Below are positions 13,027 through 26,113 of a stretch of 64,000 nucleotides of DNA, in pieces. The notes under the pieces are model-generated. The model did not search any database, was not told where the DNA came from, and saw only the letters and a list, made by a program, of their open reading frames with translations. Within the stretch, counting starts at the first letter, position 1. Each line of letters starts with the position of its first letter. The position numbers and the translations under genes are program-made. Location: NCBI RefSeq assembly GCF_021347895.1, contig NC_067123.1:5275828-5339827 (forward strand), written 5' to 3'. This stretch comes from Acanthochromis polyacanthus. Its lineage: Eukaryota; Chordata; Actinopteri; Pomacentridae.

Positions 13027-14316
13027 CAGTGTTTCCCCTGGGTTGAAATGGCTGTGAGGTGGTGGGTTGCGCCGGAGGCGCGAAGCAACCTGGGGGGGTC
13101 TGGGGGCATGCCCCCCTGTAAAAATTTTGAAAATCAAGATGCAAAATGGGGCATTCTGGCACAATTTGGAGCACATTTTGTTGTATTTGTAGCCATTTCC
13201 AAAAACTAAATCAAATAAAAATTTCAAGATTCTTTTCTAAAAATGAGTGATAGGGAGAAAATATGACAAATATAAACCCACTTGTCCTTGCGATCAAAAC
13301 ATGTCAACTAGTCCAGTCTGTTATATTCTAGTCAGATTTCCACAAGCCATTCCAAAATGCCACGTCAGTTCTTATTACAAATTTGAAAAAGATGACAAAG
13401 GACTTGAATCTGGAATCAAGTGGTGACTTTTACTTTTTTCTAAAAACAACTCCATGTTAGGTACCAAATTCCCACTTCATTTTTATTTATAATAAAAAGG
13501 TTATGTCATGACCTTCATTTTACTTAAAAATGTGAAAGAAAACTTCAACTCTGGGTTAACAACTGGTTTTCTGAAGGAGTTAGTTCTGTTTTCAAAACTT
13601 ACCTTTGTGAACACAGAACTAGAATTTGAACACAGAATTTGTTTTGCCATTGAATGATATAATTTCGGGCACTCTATAAATCATTTTATCAAAAGAAACT
13701 AGGAACTTTATATTCCGTTGAAATCATTTGTCTCGTTCGTGAGAACGGGTTTTGTCGTGCCTAAATGTTTTAACTGGAGCCATTTTTGCAGTCACTGTCA
13801 ATTCGTATCGCCACGGACAACAAAACAGTAAGCAAACTCGGTAAAGGAAGCGAGATCGATCCCTACACTGCGTTGCTCACTTTATTTTGATGACATGCGA
13901 TAGTTTTGATACTTAATTTGACATATGTCTGTGATACACACCTGCTTTTAGCCCCGAAAAACGAAACGATGGAGCGCTGCCGCTTCTTGTCCGCCATGCT
14001 CGTTATTCGCCAATCGGAACGACCGACATTTGAAACACGAACTCGCGGGATGTCATACGAGAACTGAGTGTTACCGACCAACAGGGATGTGTCTGCTGTC
14101 TTCACCCACGGTGAGAAAAGGCTGCCATTCTGACTTGTTGATTTCAGCAGCGAATATACCGGACTTATGTGTCAATGCTTTCTAATATTTAGCATTACTT
14201 TTTTTTTTTTTTGGCGCGGACCAGTGAGGCGGCAATGTCGGCAAAATTGTAATGAGGCGGTGGCCTATACCAGCGAGGCGGCCCGCCTCGTCGTTTATAT
14301 AGGAGGGGAAACACTG
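13027..14316 (-). mobile_element. hAT5-like element inserted in the Harbinger transposase
   Basis: Ends CAGTGTTTCCCCT and AGGGGAAACACTG are inverted repeats. A 5-bp duplication AGGTT lies on both sides (13022-13026 and 14317-14321). Inside, on the minus strand, the ATG at 13997 starts MADKKRQRSIVSFFGAK, followed by a GTGTGT donor-like site. This resembles a first exon of hAT-type transposases. The rest of the transposase is missing, so the element is non-autonomous. A partial relative starts at 49402. Confidence 0.75.
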
Positions 14317-14628
14317 AGGTTTATGTCCAGGGAAAACCACAAAGATGAGTAAAAGCTGTTTCAGGTTCAGGAACACTTTTCTGACCTTCCTCCATATAGT
14401 TGCCTTACTGAAGTGCTCTGTATCTCTGACATTATATAAAAAACTTACACTTGCAACACACAATATCTGCTGGATGTGAGAGCATGACTGCGGCTGGTAA
14501 TGTTGTAAATGTAAGGACGGATTAGGTTGTTTATGTAGATTATGGACTGTGACATGAAACAGTACCACTCAAACAGATAATTGTCCGGAAATGCGAGAAC
14601 ATCTATGCACGGTCTCATAACAATCTCC

Positions 14629-15968
14629 TTCTTCTTCTTTTCCTTTCAGCTTTTCTCTTCAGGGGTCACCACAGTGAATCAATTGCCTCCATCTAACCCT
14701 GTCTTCTGCATCCTCTTCTCTCACACCAACTACCTTCATGTCCTCTTTAACCACATCCATAAACCTCCTCTTTGGTCTTCCTCTAGGCCTCCTGCCTGGC
14801 AGTGGGAAACTCAGCATCCTTCTACCAATATATTCACTCTCTCTCCTCTGGACATGTCTGAACCATCTCAGTCTGGCCTCTCTGACTTTATCTCCAAAGC
14901 CTCTAACATGTGCTGTCCCTCTGATGTCCCAGCCCGATCTCACGGGGATTCGTGAAACTGTCACGTAAGTTTTAGTTTCGGTTTCGTGCGCACCAACACG
15001 ATTTCGTCATGTTTTTCGTGCCGCTCACCACGAAATGCGCACCAATGTATTTTAAACGGCGGACTTTTCGTGCCACTCAGAACGTATTTCAAAAGAATGT
15101 GTATATTATATTTTTAATGTAAAACCGTGGCGAATCCAACGCTATATTTTGCATGACATCGTCCCTAAACATAACCCTAACCATAACCATAACCATAACC
15201 TAATCATAAGCCGGTGGTACACTTACCAATTTGCATAGGAATGTCAAGAATGTCCGGCGGCCGGCGGCCGCAAACGCGATCACACAAGCAGTATACGCCG
15301 ATGGACAGCTTAGATCGTCATGAATCCGCCGGTATAAACCACTTTCAGATGTGATTACCACAGCGAAAAACATTTCGTGGTGAGCGGCACGAAAAACATG
15401 ACGAAATCGTGTTGGTGCGCACGAAACCGAAACTAAAACTTACGTGACAGTTTCACGAATCCCCGTGATGTCCTCATTCCTGATCCTATCCATCCTGGTC
15501 ACTCCCAAAGAGAACCTCAGCATCTTCAGTTCTGCTACCTCCAGCTCTGTCTCCTGTCTTTTCCTCAGGGACACTGTCTCCAGACCAAACAACATGGCTG
15601 GTCTCACCACAGTTTTATAAACCTTTCCTTTCATTTTAGCTGAAACTCTTCTATCACACATCACACCTGACACTTTTCTCCAGCCGTTCCAGCCTGCCTG
15701 TACACGCTTCTTCACCTCTTTTCCACACTCTCCATTGCTCTGGACTGTTGACCCTAAGTACTTAAAATCCTCCACCTTCTTGATCTCTTCTCCCTGTAAC
15801 CTCACTCTTCCACTTGGGTCCCTCTCATTCACACACAGATACTCCGTCTTGCTGCGGCTAACCTTCATTCCTCTCCTTTCCAGGGCAAACCTCCACGCCT
15901 CTAGCTTCTCCTCCACCTGTTCCCTGCTCTCACTACAGATCACAATGTCATCTGCAAACATCACAGTC
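14629..15968 (-). mobile_element. 5'-truncated RTE-type LINE in the Harbinger element
   Basis: A perfect 13-bp target duplication CATAACAATCTCC flanks it (14616-14628 and 15969-15981). The minus-strand RT reads FADDIVICSESREQVEEKLE (RT motif with the YADD-type core), then YLCVNERDPSGRVRLQGEEI and KVEDFKYLGSTVQSNGECGK. After the inner insertion the C-terminal part reads RGFGDKVREARLRWFRHVQR. Frames are open on both sides of the inner insertion, so the copy is fairly young. It lacks the 5' RT portion and endonuclease. Confidence 0.85.
14930..15465. mobile_element. Foldback element with 97-bp perfect inverted repeats
   Basis: Arms 14941-15037 and 15371-15467 are exact reverse complements over 97 bp. 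An 8-bp duplication TGATGTCC (14922-14929 and 15466-15473) flanks the insertion, with a 10-11 bp asymmetry at the left end. The interior has no ORF, is CpG-containing, and includes telomere-like CCATAACCATAACC words near 15180. It splits the RTE LINE reading frame. Confidence 0.8.
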
Positions 15969-16621
15969 CATAACAATCTCCCAATAAATATTTAATTCTG
16001 TGCTCAGTAATGCTGCTCCTTCATCCACTGGATCATTAACAAAAGGACATGCCATTTTGACACACGGCAGAAGTAGGCTACGCCAAAACTCACCAGCTGA
16101 CTGAATGAATGAATGAATGAATGAGGAAATCAAATAGCGTGTGTGGCTGAAAGAGGGCAGAGATAGAGAGAAACTTGAGGTCTACTGAGAAAAACCTAGT
16201 CCTGACCAGGTTAGGTTCATAGAGTCTGTTACAGTAACTGATCGAGAGCTTAAGTTACCTCTCTTTGTGAAACAGGCTAGAGTTACCCGTCTTTGTCTGG
16301 TTTGAGTTACCTCCCTTTGTGAAAAGGAAAACTCGGAGTTTCCATCATTTCAGGGTTAACACACTCAGAGTTTTCATTAGACCTGCTTTGTGAAACGGAC
16401 CCCTGATTCTACTGATGTTAGAGCCTCAAACTTTGGGGAAATGTCAACCAAAGACTGTATTTAGTTGAAACATGGATCCATCTCTATCAGGAACTTTATG
16501 GAGACACTAAACCAGCCTGGATTGGAGATTTGAATTTGGATCAGAAAATATAACTTCAGAACAGAAGCAGCTGAAAGTTCAACCAAGGACAGAAACAAGA
16601 AACACTGAAGAGAGAAATAAA

Positions 16622-16623
<2 letters not shown>

Positions 16624-16708
<85 letters not shown>
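16624..16708. repeat. GT microsatellite
   Basis: Uninterrupted GT dinucleotides, followed by TTAGCATGCTAACAGCCTCT. That word also follows GT repeats at 39349 and 45754, marking paralogous 3' flanks of B, C and relic E. Confidence 0.95.
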
Positions 16709-16710
<2 letters not shown>

Positions 16711-16769
16711 GCATGCTAACAGCCTCTAATGAACTCGTGTTTAAATCAGCGGCCGTGAAAGGACTCATG

Positions 16770-16860
16770 TTGAAACTGAAACTGTTCAGATGAAATCAAG
16801 AAGTAAAAAACTTTTCAATCAGTATTTTAACTGAAGAAAATGAAAAATAAATTCTTATTG

Positions 16861-16895
<35 letters not shown>

Positions 16896-17590
16896 GCTAT
16901 TTTGTAACAAGTTAAACTGCAGCAACAATAAAATGTGAAAGAAATTTTGAACACAGAGAAAGAATTGAGCAACACTCAGCTGTGTCTGAGAGTAAATGGA
17001 TTTATTTAAATGAAGTAGGTCAGCCTCACAGGTTCAAGGGTTTCAATATGATGCACACCAGAGATACAAAAGCAGATTTTTGTTTAATTCATCAGGTTCC
17101 AAACTTTAGTTTCTATCAGCTTGTTTGTAAGAATCCCATCAGGAAACTTTCATGAAACAACAGCGATAAAACGTTCCCAGTTTAGTAGAAATATGTTCGC
17201 AAAAAAATACGGAACCTTTTTTTCAACATTGCTTTCAAAAAGTAAAAAGATAAAAGTCTCATTAAATATTCTTCATTTTGAATTATAAATTCCTCATTTT
17301 TATGTCAGACTCTTGATTAAATTTTACTATTCTTCATCTGGATGTTTACATTTTTAAGCTGAATTCTTTACATCAACTAAACGTATTTCATCAGCTTTTT
17401 CATTCATGTTGAGTTCATTTGGTTTTTTCTTTACCTTGACTTGTGAACTCGATATCTTTTTCTTTAATATTCCTGTTTATTTATTGTTCTGTCTAAGTTA
17501 AAGTGCTTCTTCTTTATTTTTCATCTTAACTCCACTTTGCCGTCTTCATCAGACCCGTCTTGGTCGTCTTAATCAGATCAGTCTTGGTCG
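16770..17590. other. 3' UTR and downstream flank of gene B
   Basis: AATAAA signals on the minus strand appear as TTTATT at 17515-17520 and 17476-17485, shortly after the gene B stop. The block from about 16900 to 17560 is homologous to 39470-39930 (gene C) and 47815-48550 (relic E). No other exon was seen. Confidence 0.55.
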
Positions 17591-20500
17591 TCAGGGCTTG
17601 TTGTCTGGCTCTGAGGCATCTGAAACATATTTTAAAAAATGACAGAGTTAGTAATTCAACTATTTAAAGACAGAGTACATCAGGTTGTTTTAAGTTTTCC
17701 AGTAATTGCCATGCAGATGAATACATGTGTGTAGCGTGTATGTACGGTTATACAGGAACCTGTGTTTACAAATGTAGCACATAAAAACACAGAAACAGAA
17801 AGAGGAGGAGCACATCAATGTGATTTTTAAAGATTATAAATGGAAAAAAAACATTCTGATTTATCATGAAGAACAGCTCAAACCAATTAACTTCAATCTG
17901 AAGTTCCTTAAACACACTGACAGAAAACCAGGATAGTCCTAGTAGAGAGCGAGTCATAGTACCGCTAATCATTGCTGCAGTTTTAAAATAAGTCAGAGGA
18001 AACATTCAGTGTACACCCCCTGTCAAAAGTTTTAGGACACTTTCTCATTCAAATAAAGTAGAACCTGTCCTACAACTTTGGACAGGGGGTGTATCTACCA
18101 AATTTGGTTCACATATGCAGCACATCAGGCTGAACAAAAAAGTCAGTGACAGACACATTCCAAACCCCTATTTTGCGTTGAATGTCAGATTTTGCCCATT
18201 TTTCATTTTTTTCTAGAGTGAACTCCTCCTTGGGGGAAACTCCAATTCACCTCAAATTCGGCCAGTACATACAGAAGGCCTTAATGAGCCACAGTTATTA
18301 AAATCTTTTTCCAAAGTAAAAAGGGCGTGTCCGTGGCGGCCTCTGGAATTTTGATCCTTCGCCATGAAATTTCAAATGCTGTGTAAATGCCCTGAACATG
18401 CTCCAGTCTGCCTGAAACTTTACATGTATGATCAGAGTCCTGCCCTGATCACATCCATGTGATGAAATACACCCCTTGTCAAAAGTTGTAGGACAGGTTC
18501 TACTTTATTTGAATGAGTGTCCTTTTGACAGTGGGTGTATTTACCAAAGTCACCAGGCACATCTGTAGGCTCTAAGACGCCATAATCTGCAGACACAAAA
18601 CATCAGAAGAACGCTTTAACAACACAGAACAAATGCATCAGATAAGTCGGTGTGAATTAAACAAACATTACTGTCAGAGAGATTAGCAGCATCTCTGGGG
18701 ACAAACATGTTGCATCAACATGGAGGTTAATCAACCAATAAATAAATATCACCAATATCATGCTGCTGCTGTTGCATCACTTATGTACATACACGTATGG
18801 AGATCATACATCCAGTATCTTTACTCCAAACTAACCGACTTTATTTCAGACCGACAAAACAAGAGAGATGCACAAAATGACTCCAAGAGACCCCAGAGAA
18901 GAGACAAAGACACAGAAAAGCCAGAAAGAGACGAAAGAAAAAGAGACATAAACAAACACAGACAGATGTTGATTCAACGCAAATGCAGATAAAACCACCT
19001 TTTAGACACACAAATGGACTGCTAGATTCAAAATGACTGAGAAGAGATACAAAACAACCACAAACAGATGCAAACTAATAATAAATAACTGCAAAATTAG
19101 TGACAAAATGCAAAATTAAAACAAATACATGTAAAACTGATGCAAAATGGCCGTATAGATGTCAGATTACTCCAAGCAAATAGAAAAACATAAACAAATA
19201 AACACAAATAGAGGAAGATTCATTGCAAACATTGTAACACACAAACCAATAAAATAGAGATGCAGAATGAATGCAAAAAAATGCAAAATGCCCAGAAAGA
19301 CACAGAAAATAACTAGAAAGGGAATAAAAGTGATTTCAACAGATGAAAAATGAACACAAACAGGAGACACAACAACAATCGCAACAAACACAGAGGCCAC
19401 AAACCAACAAAGAGACACAAACTGAGCTCAGAGACTCAGAAAGAATCAAACTAACTGCTGTCAAAGAAGTCTCACCTTTGGGGCTGCTGCTGCTGTCCCC
19501 TGAACCATCTTTAAAAAATGACAGAGTTAGGAATTAAACTATTTACAGAGAGCGAGTCATAGTACTGCTAATCAGGGCTGAAGTTTTAAAATAAGTCAGA
19601 GTAAACATTCAGTGTATTTACCAAAGTCACCAGGCACATCTGTAGGCTCTAAGACGCCATAATCTGCAGACACAAAACATCAGAAGAACGCTTTAACAAC
19701 ACAGAACAAATGCATCAGATAAGTCGGTGTGAATTAAACAAACATTACTGTCAGAGAGATTAGCAGCATCTCTGGGGACAAACATGTTGCATCAACATGG
19801 AGGTTAATCAACCAATAAATAAATATCACCAATATCATGCTGCTGCTGTTGCATCACTTATGTACATACACGTATGGAGATCATACATCCAGTATCTTTA
19901 CTCCAAACTAACCGACTTTATTTCAGACCGACAAAACAAGAGAGATGCACAAAATGACTCCAAGAGACCCCAGAGAAGAGACAAAGACACAGAAAAACCA
20001 GAAAGAGACAAAAGAAAAGAGACATAAACAAACACAGACAGATGTTGATTCAACGCAAATGCAGATAAAACCACCTTTTAGACACACAAATGGACTGCTG
20101 GATTCAAAATGACTGAAAAGAGATACAAAACAACCACAAACAGATGCAAACTAACAATAAATAACTGCAAATTTAGTGACACAAAATGCAAAATTAAAAC
20201 ACTGAGGTTGTTTTGAGTCTCTTTGTGATTTTTTTGGTCTCGTTTAGGTTGTTTTGTATCTATTTGCGGTTGTTTTTTGTCTTTGGGGTTGTTTTGTGTC
20301 TTGTTTAGGTTGTTTTCTATCTCTTTGCGGTTGTTTGGTTTCTCTCTGAGGCTGTTTGTGTCTCTTTGTGGTTGTTTTGTGTCCCTTTGAGGTTGCTTTT
20401 CTGTACACATTGATCTGTGTTGTGTTTTGACAGTAATCAGTTTAATAAATCAGCAGTTTACCTACAGTGGAGTCTTCAGGGTTCTCCTCCTCCTCTATCT

Positions 20501-23500
20501 CCTCCTCCTCCTCTTCCTCCTCCTCTATCTCCTCCTCCTCTATCTCCTCCTCCTCCTCCTCTTCCATTTCCTCCTCCTCTTCCATTTCCTCCTCCTCCTC
20601 CTCCTCCTCCTCCTCCTCCTCCTCCTCCTCCTCCTCCTCTATCTCCTCCTCCTCCTCTTCCATTTCCTCCTCCTCCTCCTCCTCCTCCGTGTCCTTGTCC
20701 TCCTCCTCCTCCTCCTTCTCTTCCTCCTCCTCCTCCTCCTCTTCCATTTCCTCCTCCTCCTCCTCCTCCTCCTCCTCCTCCTCCTCCTCCTCCTCCTCCT
20801 CCTCCTCCTCCTCTTCCTCCTCCTCTGTGTCCTTGTCCTCCTCCTCCTCCTCCTTCTCTTCCTCCTCCTCCTCCTCCTCCTCCTCCTCCTCTGTGTCCTC
20901 CTCCTCCTCCTCTTCCATTTCCTCCTCCTCCTCCTCCTCCTCCTCTTCCTCCTCCTCCTCCTCTTCCATTTCCTCCTCCTCCTCCTCCTCTTCCTCCTCC
21001 TCCTCCTCTTCTATCTCCTCCTCCTCCATCTCCTCCTCCTCCTCCTCCTCCTCTTCCATTTCCTCCTCCTCCTCCTCCTCCTCTTCCTCCTCCTCATCCT
21101 CCTCCCCTGCCGCCTCCTCCTCCTCTGCTACCTCCTCCTCGGTATCTTTTTCTCCATCGGTCTCTTTAGTGTCTGTGGATTAAAGATGTTGCATCATTAA
21201 TCCATCTGTCGCGATTCTGAATGTAAATATAGCAGCAGAAGTTCAGATTCATTTAAGGATTTCACTTTGTAGGACATAACTGAAGACCTCAAAAATGTGA
21301 AAACATATTCATAAATTTATGTGGTGAACAAAAAGGAGAAACACCTCCGACATCTCCAACACCTCCAACACCTTCAACATCTTTGACACTCTCAACATCT
21401 TCAACACTTCTGATATCTCTGACACCTTTGACATCTGCAACACCTTCAACACTTTCGACACCTTCAACATCTTCAACACCTCCAAAACTTCCAACATGTC
21501 GGGCACGCCCAACACCCCCGACACCTACAACATCTCCAACACCTTCAACACATTGAAAATTATCAACACCTCTGACATCTTCAACACCTCCAACCCTTCC
21601 AACACGCCCAAAACCCCGACACCTCCAACAACTCCAACACCTTCAACACCCCCGACACCCTTGACGCTTCCAGCATCTCCAACATGTATAGCACTTTGTG
21701 CTGCATTTTAATGTATGAAAAAGTGCTCTATAAATAAAGTTTTGATTTGATTTGATTTGATTTGATCACCTTTGACATCTCTGACACCTTCAACACCTTT
21801 AACAGCTCCAACACCTCCGACATCTTTGATATCCCCGACACTTCGGACATCTCTGACACCTCCAACACCGTCAGTACCTCAGACACCTTCAGCATCTCCG
21901 ACACTTCTGATTTCTGTGACACCTTCACCTTTCCTGTCTTTTTCTCCTCATTTTGTGGTTGTTTTGTGTGTTTTGTTCTTGTTTTGGTTTGATTCTCTCA
22001 CATTTTCTCACTCCATAATCACATTTATGTAACTTCAGTGTCTCCAGTTTGTTCTACACAGTAAAATTAAAGGAGAACCCTTGAATGAGATGGTCTGTGT
22101 GAGTTATCGGGGTTCCTCTGTTCTCGCATGGTTCTTCTCATTGTGTCAGCTGGATGAACATTCAGTGTATTTACCAATGTCATTGGCCTTCTCTGTAGAC
22201 TCTCCGTTATCTTGAACTGCAGACACAAAACATCAGAACAACGTTTTAACAACACTGAATGAATGCAGCAGATCTGTCAGTGTGAATTAAACAAATATTA
22301 GTCAGACAGATTAGCAGCATCTGTGGAGACAAACGTGTGTCAAGATGGAGGTTAATCAACCAGTCAATAATTAAATATCACTATTGTACTGCTGCATCAC
22401 TGACTTCATGTCAGATTGACAAAACAATAACAGAAATGCACATATTATACCAAGAGACCCCAAAAAGAGACAAAGACACAGAAAAAGCCAGAAAGAGACA
22501 AAAGAAAAAGAGACATAAACAAACACAGACAGATGTTGATTCAACACAAATGCAGATAAAACCACCTTTTAGACACACAAATGGACTGCTAAATTCAAAA
22601 TGACTGAAAAGAGATGCAAACAGCCACAAACATATGCAAACTAATAATAAATAACTGCAAAATTAGTGACACAAAATGCAAAATTGTGTACGGTTATACA
22701 GGAACCTGTGTTTACAAATGTAGCACATAAAAACACAGAAACAGAAAGAGGAGGAGCACATCAATGTGAATTTTAAAGATTTTAAAATGGAAAAAAAATT
22801 CTGATTTATCATGAAGAACAGCTCAAACCAATTAACTTCAATCTGAAGTTCCTTAAACACACTGACAGAAAACCAGGATAGTCCTAGTAGAGAGCGAGTC
22901 ATAGTACCGCTAATCGTTGCTGCAGTTTTAAAATAAGTCAGAGTAAACATTCAGTGTATTTACCAAAGTCTCCAGGCTCATCTCTAGGCTCTGCATATTC
23001 TGCAGACACAAAACATCAGAAGAACGCTTTAACAACACAGAACAAATGCATCAGGTAAGTCGGTGTGAATTAAACAAACATTACTGTCAGAGAGATTAGC
23101 AGCATCTCTGGGACAAACATGTTGCATCAACATGGAGGTTAATCAACCAATAAATAAATATCACCAATATCATGCTGCTGCTGTTGCATCACTTATGTAC
23201 ATACACGTATGGAGATCATACATCCAGTAGCTTTACTCCAAACTAACCGACTTTATTTCAGACCGACAAAACAAGAGAGATGCACAAAATGACTCCAAGA
23301 GACCCCAGAGAAGAGACAAAGACACAGAAAACCAGAAAGAGACAAAAGAAAAAGAGACATAAACAAACACAGACAGATGTTGATTCAACGCAAATGCAGA
23401 TAAAGCCACCTTTTAGACACACAAATGGACTGCTAGATTCAAAATGACTGAGAAGAGATACAAAACAACCACAAACAGATGCAAACTAATAATAAATAAC

Positions 23501-26019
23501 TGCAAATTTAGAGACAAAATGCAAAATTAAAACAAATACATGTAAAACTGATGCAAAATGGCCGTACAGACGTCAGATTACTCCAAGCAAATAGAAAAGC
23601 ATAAACAAATAAACACAAATAGAGGAAGATTCATTGCAAACATTGTAACACACAAACCAATAAAATAGAGATGCAGAATGAATGCAAAAAAATGCAAAAT
23701 GCCCAGAAAGACACAGAAAATAACTAGAAAGGGAATAAAAGTGATTTCAACAGATGAAAAATGAACACAAACAGGAGACACAACAACAATCGCAACAAAC
23801 ACAGAGGCCACAAACCAACAAAGAGACACAAACTGAGCTCAGAGACTCAGAAAGAATCAAACTAACTGCTGTCAAAGAAGTCTCACCTTTGGGGCTGCTG
23901 CTGCTGTCCCCTGAACCATCTTTAAAAAATGACAGAGTTAGGAATTAAACTATTTACAGAGAGCGAGTCATAGTACTGCTAATCAGGGCTGCATGTTGAA
24001 AACAAAGTAATGCCCCACTAATCAGAGCCACGGCTATAAAGTGAGACATAGTAGCACTAATCAGGACTGCAGCTAAAAAACAAGACATGACCTGGTGATT
24101 CAGCTGAACCATCTGTAGGATGGTAAACACACACAGTCCAACACACACACAGGTAAATATGTAAAAAGTACATTGCTTTGGTTAAACATCTGCTACAGTG
24201 GGTACGGAAAGTATTCAGACCCCTTGAAACTTTTCACTCTGTGTCATTGCAGCCATTTGCCAAAATCAAAAAAGTTCATTTTATTTCTCATTAATGTACA
24301 CTCAGCACCCCATCTTGACAGAAAAAAAAAACAAATGTAGAAATTTTTGCAAATTTATTAAAAAAGAAAAACTGAAATATCACATGGTCCGAAGTATTCA
24401 GACCCTTTGCAGCGACATTCATATTTAACTCACATGCTGTCCATTTCTTCTGATCCTCCTCCAGATGGTTCTGCTTCTTTATTGGAGTCCAGCTGTGTTT
24501 AATTAAACTGATTGGACTTGATTAGGAAAGGCACACACCTGTCTATATAAGACCTTACAGCTTACAGTGCATGTCAGAGCAAATGAGAATCATGAGGTGG
24601 AAGGAACTGCCCAAGGAGCTCAGAGACAGAATTGTGTCAAGGCACAGATCTGGCCAAGGTTACAAAAGAATTTCTGCAGCACTCAGGGTTCCTAAGAACA
24701 CAGTGGCCTCCATAATCCTCAAATGGAAGAAGTTTGGGACGACCACAACTCTTCCTAGACCTGGCCGTCCAGCCAAACTGAGCAATGGTGGGAGAAGAGC
24801 CTTGGTGAGAGAGGTAAAGAAGAACCCAAAGATCACTGTGGCTGAGCTCCAGAGATGCAGTCGGGAGATAGGAGAAAGTTCCATAAAGTCAACTATCACT
24901 GCAGCCCTCCACCAGTCGGGGCTTTATGGCAGAGTGGCCCGACAGAAGCCTCTCCTCAGTGCAAGACACATGAAAGCCTGCATAGAGTTTAAAAAACTCA
25001 TGAAGGACTCCCAGACTATGAGAAATAAGATTCTGTGGTCTGATGAGACCAAGATTGAACTTTTTGGTGTTAATTCTAAGCAGTATGCTTGGAGAAAACC
25101 AGGCACTGCTCATCACCTGCCCAATACAATCCCTACAGTGAAACATGGTGGTGGGAGCATCATGTTGGGGGGGGGGGTTTAGCTGCAGGGGACAGGACGA
25201 CTGGTTGCAATTGAAGGAAGGATGAATGCGGCCAAGTACAGAGATATCCTGGAGGAAAACCTCTTCCAGAGTGCTCAGGACCTCAGACTGGGCTGAAGGT
25301 TCACCTTTCAACAGGACAATGACCCTAAGCACACAGCTAAAATAACAAAGGAGTGGCTTCACAACAACTCTGTGACCGTTCTTGACTGGCCCAGTCAGAG
25401 CCCTGACCTAAACCCAATTGAGCATCTCTGGAGAGACCTCAAAATGACTGTCCACCAACGTTCACCATCCAACCTGACAGAACTGGAGAGGATCTGCAAG
25501 GAAGAATGGCAGAGGATCCCCAAATCCAGGTGTGAAAAACTTGTTGCGTCATTCCCAAGAAGACTCATGGCTGTACTAGCTGAAAAGGGTGCTTCTACTC
25601 AATACTGAGCAAAGGGTCTGAATACTTCTGACCATGTGATATTTCAGTTTTTCTTTTTTAATAAATTTGCAAAAATTTCTACATTCCTGTTTTTTTCTGT
25701 CAAGGAGTGCTGAGTGTACATTAAGGATAAATAAAATGAACTTTTTTGATTTTGGCACATGGCTGCAATGACACAGAGAGTGAAAAATTTCAAGGGGTCT
25801 GACTACTTTCCGTACCCACTGTACATGAAATTGTAGAAATGTAAACACACAGAGACAGACAGACAGGTGAATAGAAAGACAGGTTACCTTCAAATTGGTC
25901 TGCACTTGCAGGGGCCTCTGTGGAGGGAAATAAACACGTCACAGTCACATACATTATCACCCACAACATAAACAACAACAGAGTCAACAACAGCACACCT
26001 CAGTGCTCTGTGTGTGTGC

Positions 26020-26113
<94 letters not shown>

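Larger units (their letters stand above)
12094..16054 (-). pseudogene. Harbinger (HARBI1-like) DDE transposase, interrupted twice
   Basis: Minus-strand pieces in order: start near 16054 (MACPFVNDPVDEG); after the LINE, RPCIDVLAFPDNYLFEWY near 14610-14555; KATIWRKVRKVFLNLKQLLL near 14440-14380; after the hAT, IKEEFHRIAG near 13015-12990; FPSVIGCIDAHTSP near 12880-12835; WSGSVHDSRIYGE near 12655-12615; and LLLGDRGYHANPG near 12500-12460. The last piece is the open frame 12450-12094 with RTRARVEMTIGLLKARFQ. The acidic residues in CID, VHD and RVE fit a DDE_4 nuclease. A frameshift after HANPG and the two insertions inactivate it. Confidence 0.8.
10437..16404 (-). mobile_element. PIF/Harbinger transposon with nested insertions
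   Basis: Terminal inverted repeats are GGGGTCTGTTTCACAAAGCA at the left and the complementary TGCTTTGTGAAACGGACCCC at the right, within 3 bp of the flanking repeat unit. It encodes a Myb-like accessory protein (plus strand) and a DDE transposase (minus strand), both broken. The transposase region is interrupted by a hAT5-like element (13027-14316) and an RTE LINE (14629-15968). It is inserted in the intergenic unit that is uninterrupted near 38780 and 45065. Confidence 0.85.

Noticed and set aside
15170..15205. Interstitial telomere sequence
   Set aside because: Only a few CCATAACC/CCTAACC words inside a foldback element; not a TTAGGG array.
16624..16708. His/Thr or Cys/Val ORFs over GT repeats (also near 26016, 28186, 45319 and 45652)
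   Set aside because: Pure dinucleotide repeats are open in several frames by chance.
20417..21200. Long plus-strand ORFs rich in Pro, Leu or Ser opposite the poly-Glu exon
   Set aside because: They are other readings of the same CTC/CTT repeat, with no splice logic, signal peptide or frame conservation; the minus-strand exon explains the region.
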